Origin: Persicaria tinctoria
Taxonomy: Eukaryota > Streptophyta > Magnoliopsida > Caryophyllales > Polygonaceae
Direction: 5' to 3'
Assembly: GCA_037127255.1 (NCBI GenBank)
Contig: JBANSL010000003.1
Coordinates: forward strand, 46,997,814 to 47,061,813
Length of the DNA: 64,000 bases
A program made the position numbers and the translations under genes. Below are positions 1 through 12,369 of this stretch, one piece after another (positions within the stretch are counted from its first letter, which is position 1; every line of letters begins with the position of its first letter). The notes below the pieces were generated by a model, which saw nothing but the letters and a program-made list of their open reading frames with translations, was not told the DNA's origin and searched no databases.

Positions 1-607
1 TTCACCTGCCCACTTTCACCTCGTCTTCACGTCATCGTCACCCTCTTCATCCGACTTCACCATCGCCATTACCTTTCACCATCACCTTCTCCATCACCCT
101 CACTTCTTCATCATCAACACCATCATCCCTCCTTCACTCCATCACTATTATCTTCATCATTTGAGCTCCACACGCCACCACCGTTGCAGCTCCTCCTTGT
201 CTCCACTGTACCACCGCCGAACCCAACTACGTTCCTTACTCCTCGGATTCGAACAAACACCCGAGCAACACATCCACTTCCTCCTCTTGTCACCATCGCC
301 ACACTCCACGCCTCGGTGATACTTCATCGTTGTTGTCATCCTCGCCGCCTCCTCTTTCATCGAAGAGCAATCGCAGCCGCCCCCGGAGCTCTCGGTGTCA
401 TCGACGAGCCTCCGAAGATTCCCCGTCCGTTTGATCGTGAACCAATCTTCCGGTAAGCCATTCTCCCTCGTTTACGATCCAAACCACTCTGGAGCCCTAT
501 CATCACGCTCACCCATGTCCGACGCAGGTCCGACGAGCCACCGCAAGCCTCCGACGATGCCCAGAACTCCGATCGAGAGCTCCAAAGTTGCGAACTCCCT
601 CGGTGAG
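1..607 (+). repeat. Element B 5' LTR, first segment
   Basis: This segment aligns with 19846-20452 of the 3' LTR with scattered substitutions. It is a pyrimidine-rich U3-like stretch followed by GC-rich sequence with splice-donor-like CGGTAAG and CGGTGAG. The last five bases (GTGAG, 603-607) are the target duplication created by element A, and the LTR resumes at 12365. Short open frames here are not conserved as genes. Confidence 0.9.
603..607. other. Target-site duplication of element A, left copy
   Basis: GTGAG is immediately left of the LTR start at 608 and is repeated at 12365-12369, directly after the other LTR. The uninterrupted site in B's 3' LTR (around 20448-20452) has GTGAG once. 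Confidence 0.95.
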
Positions 608-3600
608 TGTAACGGCCCAGAATTATGATTTCCGGGTTACGTTTCAAGGGATGAAAACCCTTGTTCGGATCTTGCAATCCAGGTACGAGTCGAGGTTTCA
701 ACTCATTTCAAAGGTCAGTAATAAAGAGGGATTTCAAACCCTAAAGTATCGTAGGGCCGTTGGGTACCCTTAACCTGTCCTAAGACTATGTCGCGGAAAC
801 CATTTCAAACGGAAGTAAAGCGGAAGTAAAGTACAGATACAAGTGCCACGGCGGAGCCGGGTCAAAACGGAGTCAAAAGTATAAATCCAAAACAATATAA
901 TCAGAGTCTGGTGAAGTCTATAACTCCAGCGCTCACTCTCCGCCGACAAAATGACCCGCGCAATAAGCAAACAGCACCGATAGGATGAACATAAATAATT
1001 CCTAAAAAAATTGATTTGGGGCGGGATCAGATCGATGCCCACTTAACTCTGCATCCCAACCATAAACACACATATACGCTATACCTAATAAAGATGCTCT
1101 AATGCAGTACGAAATTCAAACACACTAGCATGCTCCTAGTTCATAATAATGTGCAGAAATACTGTAAAGGGCCCAAGACAATGCCAAGTGGCATATCCCT
1201 CTCCTACCTCCACCCCTTCCGACAGGCGGAGACTGGCCAGCTCGTGAATGCATTCATTCATAATTGGGCGGCACGCATGCCTAACCCGCTCCACAATAAA
1301 GCCCGCAGGCATATCATAATATAAGGAAGTACTCGATTGACTCAGGGTACCCGATGAGGCTGGGCTACCCTATGACCCTAGCAAAGACTCTAGGACTATC
1401 ACATATAACGGCCGTTCTGTTTACATACACATAGAGAAATCGAATGCTCAACGATCAATGCAACCTAGCATGGTACTACATGGCATGTTGATCATGAATG
1501 CAACACCTAGTATATCATGCACCTAAGGCAGGGAATAGCTCTATTCAATCTGAGTAAGCTCCGAAGAGACTTACCTGGAGATGCAGAACAGCAAGATAAC
1601 ACAAGCAAGGGCCCAAATGCAAGTCCAAAGCAATCCAAAAGCAATAAACACCTATCATCAAGCCATTTCCATAAGCTATCGGTTCATCATTCATACACAC
1701 GATACCCAAGTTCTCCACATCTTCAAACCAATTGATAGTAAAACCATTTTCCAAAACCTTTCCAATTTGATCAACATCAACCAAAATCATTCTTCACATT
1801 AAACCCATTGATAAATCATACAAACCATATTTTCCAACTCTTAAATCCCAAATTAAGTCAACTTATATTCAAAACAATTCCTCAAATCATACTTGGTCAA
1901 ATTCTGACATTGAACATTTAAACCTTAAAACCAATACCTCAAAATCTTATTATAGAATTAATTCCGGCATTTTGGTTTCAACGCATCAAATCCTTTAAGG
2001 AACATTTTCGGACGACTTAAAACATTTTCTAAATAATTTAGCAACAATGTTTATCTAAAATAAACATTTAAATAAATCCATCTTTATTAAACCATACTTA
2101 TAAAGCAACATTTATCTATAATAATACCATAATATAATATAACCCATATATAAAATCTCCCAAAATACCCATCTTAACATATATAAATATCAACATTTAA
2201 ATAACAACAACCCATCAATTAAACCCAACATAAAAGGCCCAAAAAAAACATCCCAGACCCGGATTCGTTGCCCAGCCCAAACCGAAAGTAAAAAGGGGTG
2301 CCCAGGCTCTCAAATCTGACGGCCCAAAGAGAAAGACCCGACCCGCCCACAAGAGGAAAGAAAGAATCCAGAGCCCATACCCACCTGCTATTAAATGAAC
2401 CGGACATAAAGAGGACCGGCCGGTTCGGAAAAAGGAAAAAGGGGAACTCGGTTCTACAGAACCCATCTCCCTCAACCCACAATAACCGAGCTCGCACATC
2501 TGGAAAACGACGGGGAAGAGAAAGAGGAGCCAGGCCTCCGGCGGCGGCTTTTTGGCCTGAGATTTAGCCGCCCCGACCGAACCCCGATTCCGACCTCATC
2601 CAGGCAATCCAGAACGAAACGCGACAAGGGAGGAGAGAAAGAGAGAGAGAGAGAGAAGTGCTCACCGAAGCTCGAAGTTCTCGCCGGAAAATCGTCGTTG
2701 GAGCCGCGATTGGAGCTCGTCGGAGAAGGAGTTGTGCCGTTCTCGGCCTAGGAAGAAGGAACATTGCTTAAAGGCGGACTTTTATGTAGTATTACAGTGA
2801 AAGGAGGTGAAAGGGGGGTTTACCGGATTCCTGGACGGGAAACAGGTGTGCTCAGGGACGACTCTAGCGGCTTCGAAACCGCGGAAACTCTGACTTGGTG
2901 GCTTGGCAACGACGAGGTCGGACGAGGAGGAGCAAGGATCTGGAGATCCGTGGAGGCTACTGGATGCAGAAGTTCGGCTGAAGAAGCTCCGGTGGGACAG
3001 AGGATGGGGACGGGGGTTGCTAGCGGCTACAATCGGTGGCGGCGACGACCCCTGGTGGCTGCGATTTACGAGGAGAAGGGTGGTTAAGGTGGTTGCTGCA
3101 ACTGAATGGAGAGGAGGATGAAGGACGGAGTTGGGAGTCCTTTTGCCTGGCTCGGCCCTTGCCTGAAGAAGCAGGGCTGCTAGAGCTCGGTTTTGAGAGA
3201 GCAAAGACAGTGAAGAGAAGAGGAGGAGAGTATTTCTTTTGAATTGAAATGAAAAGAGGGGTGACTGCAGGCGGAAGGCGTGGGAAAGGAGTAGAGGAAG
3301 GGGGGTGTTTAACTCAATTTGGGAAGGAGACAAAGAAGAGCTGCAGGGAGTTGCATTGTTGTTGTGGTCAAAAGGAAGAGGACAAGAGGAGCTGCAGCCT
3401 GCAGGTGGTGCTCTTGAACGAAATGGGTGGGAGCTAGCTGCCCTCACAGAAATCAGAAGAAAGGGGAACAAGACAGGGGTCCCAAAAAGGTATTTCAAGA
3501 TTCCCGGGAAAACAAATCCCAAAACCCGCTCTCCCGACATTATCCCGACTAGCTTAAAATTTTCAATTCCAAGTTAAATAATGAACTCCGAATATTATTT

Positions 3601-3779
3601 TCAATTTCTCGACATATAAAAGCGGAATAAAACATATTCTAATTTTTAATTTATTAATGCCGGAACTTGTTTTAAGGATTTCAATTTCGATTTAGGAAAT
3701 TAAGGACGAGTTTTTCTTGAAATATCCGAATTTTTATTTTATTTATTTTATTTATTATTTAAAAATCCGGGCCTTTACA
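608..3779 (-). repeat. Element A 3' LTR
   Basis: The + strand reads TGTAACGG to CCTTTACA. It contains the hairpin 1181-1194 (ATGCC/GGCAT), the splice-donor hairpin 1554-1574, the palindrome AACGGCCGTT at 1407-1416, an AT-rich tract (about 1860-2220), a GA microsatellite near 2640, and a GC-rich part with CGGTGAG on the minus strand near 2660. A 252-codon minus frame (2782-3540) is broken in the other LTR copy by a G-run indel near 11886, so it is not a gene. Confidence 0.95.
1554..1574 (-). other. LTR hairpin enclosing a splice-donor-like sequence (A copy 1)
   Basis: On the minus strand, CAG/GTAAGT is followed by CTC, a TTCG loop, GAG and CTTAC, so the arms GTAAG and CTTAC pair. The same structure is at 10138-10158 (A), 13485-13505 and 21569-21589 (B), 28494-28514 (C), 57866-57886 (F) and 63157-63178 (G). 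Confidence 0.7.
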
Positions 3780-3791
3780 TCATCCACCTCT
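3780..3791 (-). promoter_or_regulatory. Element A polypurine tract
   Basis: The minus strand reads AGAGGTGGATGA directly before the 3' LTR start TGTAAAGG. The same sequence stands in the same position in B, C (one base changed) and F. Its role, plus-strand DNA priming, is inferred from position and purine content. Confidence 0.85.
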
Positions 3792-3798
3792 AAAAACA

Positions 3799-3816
3799 AG
3801 TCTCGTCCCCGAGACT
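3799..3816 (-). other. Conserved stem-loop upstream of the polypurine tract (A)
   Basis: AGTCTCG and CGAGACT form a perfect 7-bp stem around a 4-base loop, a few bases from the polypurine tract. The structure is identical in B (19453-19470), C (40600-40617) and F (49506-49523). Confidence 0.8.
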
Positions 3817-6800
3817 AAAACCAAAATAAGGTAGGGGATGAAGTTGAAATTGATTAGTCCAAGGACCATGTCCAAGGATCTTGTAATCATCTCGGTTGCG
3901 TCTTCCGGGATTCTCACAACATCCTAGTCACGGCCGTGACATCTCCAATTGGTCTTGACAAGTATGCGATAAGCGCCCCCATCACATCCTCGCTTCGACT
4001 TCTCGGAAGTACCACAACTCAAAAAAAGAAATTCTACAATAGCATCACTAGGTCTTAGCCAGCACCCTATAGGCGCCCCCATAAAATGCAAGTATCCACT
4101 TCGTGAAGTATCATAGAGTTGCCCGGGTTTGAAAAGTTTTTAAAGGGATTCCGCAATTGAAAATAAAGATTAGCCTCAAAATCGTTCAAATTATTTGTAG
4201 CGTTTATTCTTTTACAATCCAAGTTGTTCCTTCTTCAAAACCGCTCAAAATCTTCAAATAAGATGTTTAACCAAGCAACTTTACACCAAAACAAGCAAAA
4301 TCCATTCGATCAGAATTTCGTCACAACCCTCCAAAACCAAATCAGTTTTCCACATAACAATCAATCAAATTAAAAAGCTCGGAGGTGGAATCATCCACCT
4401 CTAAGGGCTAATCCCATATTCTCTTCCTAGTTTCCAGAATCAAATCAATCTATCAATCTCAATCAAGCAAGATTCACAAGCTATAAGCAATGCATAACTA
4501 CATAACCAATCGATCCTCCACGAGTACATCATACGACAAGTCTCAAACATACGCCAACACAGTGTCACAAGGTCACATCAACATCTCCACATCATACTAA
4601 AGGTCCTAATATGCATCTATGCCAAAATGATTACACACAACTCGATATTACACCAAAAATCATAAGGGATATCTCACTATCGCATATCAGCATCACAATA
4701 TATCATAGTAGGGTCAGTCACAGCAAGGGATATCATTTAACCCATAAATTCACATAGTCATCCTATCCAATTTCTATCCGGCATTAGCATAACATTTTTA
4801 TCACGTCAATCATTGGTACTTGCAAGGTTAACCATAGCGAAAAATCATAAGTCAACGGAACAAAACTACTTATCAACGCATCAATACAGTCAAGGTCATG
4901 CGGTTAAGATTCAATAAAAAGGGAAGATCAAGAAGTACATCCCCATCAAAAGGTCAACATGCTCTCTAGAACTCATCTTAACTCATCACAATGTCATATA
5001 ACGATCATTTAGTAATCAGGCACCATTATCTCACATATATACAAATCATATTCACATTCCAAGTCATACTCATCATTTAACATATCAATAGTCATGCTTG
5101 TCAACCATATAACACAACATCATGATTACTACAACATAATATAACATCACGTTTACCACCACATAATATAACACCATGCTTCCACATAATAACACATTAT
5201 TATCTCATAATTCATATAACACATCGTAACATGCTTCTAAAACGCATAGTAGAGCAGCAATATATCATGATAACATTTGTCATTACCAACTAGATTTCAG
5301 TATTGCATAACAACATGTAATATCATTCCCTATCAGATGCATCATGGTTATTATCTAACGTCATGCCAGCAAATATAAATAAATCACATCATCAAGAAAA
5401 TCCTCACACCATACCAGTCAAAATAAAACAAAATCCCCACTCGCCCATCTCCACTCTCAAGCCAAGACTAATCCTCTTCTAGACCGACAACGTCATCTCA
5501 GAAAAATTTCCCAAAGAAATCCCAATTCATCCCGATGCGCAAATCTCGCCCTCATTCCACCAAACTCTCACACACATCATCCACCTCTAAGAATCCAACT
5601 CCTATCTCTAACTCCACACCCGAGTACCCTCTCATACTATATCCTCACTTCTCTTAAGGCCATTTCTTACACTTCCCACACTTCCCAAGGTATCACCAGC
5701 ATCATGCCTTGCAAAATTCCTAAAGCTTACTCAGTCTTACCTAAACCAACATCTCTCTCTTGCGACTTATCTCATAACATCCCCGATCATCCTAACCACT
5801 CAAGCTCTTTCACCACTCTTCTACCACGCTACCAACGACCTCACCCACAGGTTTAAGGAAGAAGCAATAATTAAAATTATCCAACACAAGGTCTACATCA
5901 GGTCAACTAGCATTTATAAACATAACATCATGGGTTCAACAAGTCTCAATTTATCCTCATGCTCAATAATCATTGCGAATATCATATATGAACATACTGA
6001 AGTCAAACTAACATGTTGCACTATAACCTTATCAGATACAACTCATGCCTCTTAGCATATGTAGTTCACATTTTACAGGCAAAGGAATTCAAATCATGCT
6101 TAGCAACTCAGAGTATCAAAACGCCAAGACATCATGGTACATGAGATCGATAAGTCATCAAATCATATCATCGTAGACAACAGGCAACGATCATTATCAA
6201 GTCAGCACATCAACACATAAATCTCATCGTCAGGTTAGGGCAATATCATTGTCAACAAGTTCAAAAGGGTTAGCAATTCGAACGAAGAATACTCCCGCTT
6301 GCAAGTCCTATCGTACTCAGTAACTGTAATTCTCGATGCGTGCCCGTTTCGCCGACGTCATTGATCCTGAGGCCCGTGGGTTATGGGCCCACGCTTCCGC
6401 CACACTGCTCTATCGCTATGCAACTTTCTTTCTCCTTCCCATGCGGTCGCTATCGCGGGTGAGTCCAAGTTAGCGGAGATAGGGGAGTGACAAGAGTGAA
6501 CAACCCGATGTTCCTCTCGGAAACAAACATAGACCAAGGCTAACAACGACAAGACTAAAGACAAGACTTTGACCCGGGAATAGCAACGATGCCCTTATGA
6601 AAGCCTATTAGGTTATAATCGCGACAAGTAACATAAATTCATCATGGAGCATATCAATTACAATAACCCACACTAACATGTACCTATCTCAAGGAGAATA
6701 ACATGCGTATTCATCCCAAAAGACGCAATCAAGTCCTACACTGATGCATGTGAGACGAGCTAACAGTTTATTATTCCATGAAACCAGTGATGCCTACTAA

Positions 6801-9170
6801 TTTCAAGCAACTTATGCGGAGCTAGTAATGGTCATGTGGGGTTTAACGAGATGGCAGGTATCGTGTATATGAAGAATGAACGAGCATGGTATACATATCA
6901 CAATGAGACCAAACATAGCATGGCGAGGTACATAATAATAATCAGCTAAGCATCATACGAGAATGCATAAGGTCACATAGTAATCATCACATTTAACAAC
7001 AAGGGTCATATAATAGGTTAAGAATGACATGTAATCATATGACGAGATACATTTAGAAATTATAGGTCCTACATGATGCTAGCGATACATGATGTGATTC
7101 AAGCATAGTCATGAGTCATTTAAAGAGTTCAACATAATATTTAGGGTAGCAAGAGGAGAATCACAGGGTAACAAGAATGACATCACGAGCGACAAATCAT
7201 AATCATGTTAGGAATGAGCCATCATAGGACACATGTAATGATACGATAGTTACCACAACATAGAACAAGTACAACACGTGATTATTTAGCGGGTCATATT
7301 GGAAATCATAAGGCCTACATGATACTAGTAATGCATATCGAGCATGAATACAGTCAAGGTAATTCGACTAGATTTATTCTAACATTCATGTGTCCTACGT
7401 AGGTGAAGACATGATATAGTGTGGTGTGTGATCATGCGAGGTGCCAAATCATACATCTATGCCAGCACAAGAGGAATTCATAACATAATAGGGAAACACT
7501 ACCGAGTGATAACATGTAAGCATGCTATGATTAACCATTACGAAAAGCAAATCAATCATCGAATTCAACATCAATTATCTTGCATGAGTAAGACATGTTA
7601 TGGTGATAGAAAGAGGGAAGAACCACACTATCAGGAACCTAGCTCGAGAGAGAGAATCGACAATAATGTAAGCAAGATATAATTCACACGAGTCATAACC
7701 AAGGATCCTACATGATACTAAGGCTCAACATAATATACGATGCATTGCATGCACTGATCGTGACGACACGCAAGAAATCAATTCAATCACGTTCCAGCAA
7801 TACAGAAGCACGAGGGAGGTTCTTACGATGTATAACACGAGTCTAAGTATTGAGCAATATGACTAGAATACGGGAACACGAGTTCAAATCAGCACATACT
7901 AGGATGAAACATTCATTCACCAAGACTCAATTAAACCTCATATTCTCCATTCCACGCAAGTAACACACAACAATATCAACTTGCAAAATCATCAGCACTA
8001 TTCAATTTGATGAATACAAAATGGATGGGCATGCGATAGATTCTTGTCACAAAAGGAATAAGGAGCATCGACACATCATCATCTAGCATGCTAAGGAGAT
8101 CATCTCCAGGAAATTGCACAGAGGAGAGTTTATCACACTATCATGGACCTAACCCAGGCGAAGACAAAAAGCATATAGGTTCATATCATGTGGTTTATGC
8201 TTCCAATCAATCATACGATCAATAGGCCAAGTAAACATGCTATAAGGACCTGCAATCATGATAGAAGGCCAAACACAACACGAGACTGAAGCAATCTAAG
8301 CAATCACATATGTAATAGCATGAGCAGTCTGTACTAATGGTCATTCGCAAGGTATATGCAGGAGGCTATAAGATCATGTCATATAGTTCAGAGAGAGTCA
8401 CCATTACAACCGAACAGGGATCCCTAAGGGCAACCATTGAGTGTTCCCGACTGACTTCTCACCCCTCTTTCCCGTGGGACTCTGGTATGACTCTGTGTGG
8501 CAAGAAGACACGGGTTGATCGTCACAAGAATCAAGGAATACAGCCCAGAAACACCTTACTTTGACTTAAAGGGACATAAGGAACCACCTTCCAATATTTG
8601 CTCAGACAACCTTCACATCCAAACATGATTCCGACACAATGTGTTTACCAACCCGATTTTCACGTGGAAGACACTGACATCCGGGAGAAAGACTCGATAA
8701 GACCCTCAAGGGTTTAGCAACGTGGAATGGGCTATCACACATAACTGGGTTGACCATACAGAAACAAGGGTACTCCCACTATTCCGTTTTCACAGATCAG
8801 TCAATACACATTTAATTGTTAGGCGTACCAATTAGACCTTAGCATATCAAGCACTCAGCATAGAATCAATTAACGACACTCATAATGACCTCCTTGGAGT
8901 CTCCCAACCCATCTGTAAAGAACAAGCTGATATTTCGCCTACCCATTTCCAACTACACCCGATAGGGGTGGTCTACCGCCTTTACTACCCACTCGTGTCC
9001 CCGTTTAGTCGGTTCTTCTCTTTTATTACAAGTCGAGTCCATTACTTAGTCCAATTGAGGTTAGACATCTTAAATTCATTTTGCCCCTTTGAAACACGTT
9101 CAAAACCTTTGAAATTCATGGGCAGTTTTCCAAATCATACACTCGACCCTTTTGTACCCGAATTGCACAA
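3817..9170 (-). other. Element A internal domain, non-coding
   Basis: This 5.3 kb stretch is rich in CATCA, ATCAT and similar short words on the + strand and has stop codons throughout all six frames (longest frame about 87 codons). The first 400 bases match the 3' untranslated region of element C, and the last 250 bases match C's leader next to the primer-binding site. The middle is only weakly alignable to B and F, apart from the island at 6345-6500. No protein motif was recognised. Confidence 0.8.
6345..6500 (-). other. Conserved island in the non-coding interior (A copy)
   Basis: This stretch aligns with 52491-52695 (F) and the reverse complement of 16345-16554 (B). Shared words include GACGTC near the start, a TGGGYCCAC palindromic core, CGCTTCCG, and GCGGAGATAGGGGAG. 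It is better conserved than its surroundings in all three LARDs. No frame is shared. Confidence 0.6.
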
Positions 9171-9187
9171 CCTCAGCTCTGATACCA
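9171..9187 (-). promoter_or_regulatory. Element A primer-binding site (initiator tRNA-Met type)
   Basis: The minus strand reads TGGTATCAGAGCTGAGG, four bases inside the 5' LTR end. TGGTATCAGAGC is the usual plant site complementary to the 3' end of initiator tRNA-Met. Confidence 0.9.
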
Positions 9188-9191
9188 TCTT

Positions 9192-12100
9192 TGTAACGGC
9201 CCAGAATTATGATTTCCGGGTTACGTTTCAAGGGATGAAAACCCTTGTTCGGATCTTGCAATCCAGGTACGGGTCGAGGTTTCAACTCATTTCAAAGGTC
9301 AGTAATAAAGAGGGATTTCAAACCCTAAAGTATCGTAGGGCCGTTGGGTACCCTTAACCTGTCCTAAGACTATGTCGCGGAAACCATTTCAAACGGAAGT
9401 AAAGCGGAAGTAAAGTACAGATACAAGTGCCACGGCGGAGCCGGGTCAAAACGGAGTCAAAAGTATAAATCCAAAACAATATAATCAGAGTCTGGTGAAG
9501 TCTATAACTCCAGCGCTCACTCTCCGCCGACAAAATGACCCGCGCAATAAGCAAACAGCACCGATAGGATGAACATAAATAATTCCTAAAAAAATTGATT
9601 TGGGGCGGGATCAGATCGATGCCCACTTAACTCTGCATCCCAACCATAAGCACACATATACGCTATACCTAATAAAGATGCTCTAATGCAGTACGAAATT
9701 CAAACACACTAGCATGCTCCTAGTTCATAATAATGTGCAGAAATACTGTAAAGGGCCCAAGACAATGCCAAGTGGCATATCCCTCTCCTACCTCCACCCC
9801 TTCCGACAGGCGGAGACTGGCCAGCTCGTGAATGCATTCATTCATAATTAGGCGGCACGCATGCCTAACCCGCTCCACAATAAAGCCCGCAGGCATATCA
9901 TAATATAAGGAAGTACTCGATTGACTCAGGGTACCCGATGAGGCTGGGCTACCCTATGACCCTAGCAAAGACTCTAGGACTATCACATATAACGGCCGTT
10001 CTGTTTACATACACATAGAGAAATAGAATGCTCAACGATCAATGCAACCTAGCATGGTACTACATGGCATGCTGATCATGAATGCAACACCTAGTATATC
10101 ATGCACCTAAGGCAGGGAATAGCTCTATTCAATCTGAGTAAGCTCCGAAGAGACTTACCTGGAGATGCAGAACAGCAAGATAACACAAGCAAGGGCCCAA
10201 ATGCAAGTCCAAAGCAATCCAAAAGCAATAAACACCTATCATCAAGCCATTTCCATAAGCTATCGGTTCATCATTCATACACACGATACCCAAGTTCTCC
10301 ACATCTTCAAACCAATTGATAGTAAAACCATTTTCCAAAACCTTTCCAATTTGATCAACATCAACCAAAATCATTCTTCACATTAAACCCATTGATAAAT
10401 CATACAAACCATATTTTCCAACTCTTAAATCCCAAATTAAGTCAACTTATATTCAAAACAATTCCTCAAATCATACTTGGTCAAATTCTGACATTGAACA
10501 TTTAAACCTTAAAACCAATACCTCAAAATCTTATTATAGAATTAATTCTGGCATTTTGGTTTCAACGCATCAAATCCTTTAAGGAACATTTTCGGACGAC
10601 TTAAAACATTTTCTAAATAATTTAGCAACAATGTTTATCTAAAATAAACATTTAAATAAATCCATCTTTATTAAACCATACTTATAAAGCAACATTTATC
10701 TATAATAATACCATAATATAATATAACCCATATATAAAATCTCCCAAAATACCCATCTTAACATATATAAATATCAACATTTAAATAACAACAACCCATC
10801 AATTAAACCCAACATAAAAGGCCCAAAAAAAACATCCCAGACCCGGATTCGTTGCCCAGCCCAAACCGAAAGTAAAAAGGGGTGCCCAGGCTCTCAAATC
10901 TGACGGCCCAAAGAGAAAGACCCGACCCGCCCACAAGAGGAAAGAAAGAATCCAGAGCCCATACCCACCTGCTATTAAATGAACCGGACATAAAGAGGAC
11001 CGGCCGGTTCGGAAAAAGGAAAAAGGGGAACTCGGTTCTACAGAACCCATCTCCCTCAACCCACAATAACCGAGCTCGCACATCTGGAAAACGACGGGGA
11101 AGAGAAAGAGGAGCCAGGCCTCCGGCGGCGGCTTTTTGGCCTGAGATTTAGCCGCCCCGACCGAACCCCGATTCCGACCTCATCCAGGCAATCCAGAACG
11201 AAACGCGACAAGGGAGGAGAGAGAGAGAGAGAGAGAGAAGTGCTCACCGAAGCTCGAAGTTCTCGCCGGAAAATCGTCGTTGGAGCCGCGATTGGAGCTC
11301 GTCGGAGAAGGAGTTGTGCCGTTCTCGGCCTAGGAAGAAGGAACATTGCTTAAAGGCGGACTTTTATGTAGTATTACAGTGAAAGGAGGTGAAAGGGGGG
11401 TTTACCGGATTCCTGGACGGGAAACAGGTGTGCTCAGGGACGACTCTAGCGGCTTCGAAACCGCGGAAACTCTGACTTGGTGGCTTGGCAACGACGAGGT
11501 CGGACGAGGAGGAGCAAGGATCTGGAGATCCGTGGAGGCTACTGGATGCAGAAGTTCGGCTGAAGAAGCTCCGGTGGGACAGAGGATGGGGACGGGGGTT
11601 GCTAGCGGCTACAATCGGTGGCGGCGACGACCCCTGGTGGCTGCGATTTACGAGGAGAAGGGTGGTTAAGGTGGTTGCTGCAACTGAATGGAGAGGAGGA
11701 TGAAGGACGGAGTTGGGAGTCCTTTTGCCTGGCTCGGCCCTTGCCTGAAGAAGCAGGGCTGCTAGAGCTCGGTTTTGAGAGAGCAAAGACAGTGAAGAGA
11801 AGAGGAGGAGAGTATTTCTTTTGAATTGAAATGAAAAGAGGGGTGACTGCAGGCGGAAGGCGTGGGAAAGGAGTAGAGGAAGGGGGGGGTGTTTAACTCA
11901 ATTTGGGAAGGAGACAAAGAAGAGCTGCAGGGAGTTGCATTGTTGTTGTGGTCAAAAGGAAGAGGACAAGAGGAGCTGCAGCCTGCAGGTGGTGCTCTTG
12001 AACGAAATGGGTGGGAGCTAGCTGCCCTCACAGAAATCAGAAGAAAGGGGAACAAGACAAGGGTCCCAAAAAGGTATTTCAAGATTCCCGGGAAACCAAA

Positions 12101-12364
12101 TCCCAAAACCCGCTCTCCCGACATTATTTCGACTAGCTTAAAATTTTCAATTCCAAGTTAAATAATGAACTCCGAATATTATTTTCAATTTCTCGACATA
12201 TAAAAGCGGAATAAAACATATTCTAATTTTTAATTTATTAATGCCGGAACTTGTTTTAAGGATTTCAATTTCGATTTAGGAAATTAAGGACGAGTTTTTC
12301 TTGAAATATCCGAATTTTTATTTTATTTATTGAAATTTATTATTTAAAAATCCGGGCCTTTACA
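9192..12364 (-). repeat. Element A 5' LTR
   Basis: This is the partner of 608-3779, differing only at scattered substitutions, a GA-repeat length change near 11217, a G-run indel near 11886 and a small change near 12332. It carries the same hairpins (9765-9778 and 10138-10158). The LTR contains the element's promoter and 5' end, but I could not place the TATA box with confidence. Confidence 0.95.
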
Positions 12365-12369
12365 GTGAG
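12365..12369. other. Target-site duplication of element A, right copy
   Basis: GTGAG follows the terminal TTTACA of A's right LTR and matches 603-607. B's LTR continues from here. Confidence 0.95.

Larger units (their letters stand above)
608..12364 (-). mobile_element. Element A: young non-coding LTR retrotransposon (LARD) nested in B
   Basis: Near-identical repeats of 3,172 and 3,173 bp (608-3779 and 9192-12364) flank 5,412 bp. On the minus strand the LTR runs from TGTAAAGG to CCGTTACA. The primer-binding site (9171-9187) lies just inside the right LTR and the polypurine tract (3780-3791) just inside the left one, which fixes minus-strand transcription. GTGAG target duplications are perfect. 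I saw roughly 12 to 15 differences between the LTRs, so insertion is recent. The interior has no gag-pol, zinc knuckle or reverse transcriptase frame. The terminal parts resemble element C, which supports a non-autonomous, trans-mobilised element. Confidence 0.95.

Noticed and set aside
2782..3540. 252-codon minus frame in A's LTR
   Set aside because: The second LTR copy breaks it by a G-run indel near 11886, the composition is low-complexity Ser/Pro/Leu, and no domain is seen.
9171..9187. tRNA gene
   Set aside because: Only the short tRNA-complementary primer site is present here and at the other elements; no cloverleaf.
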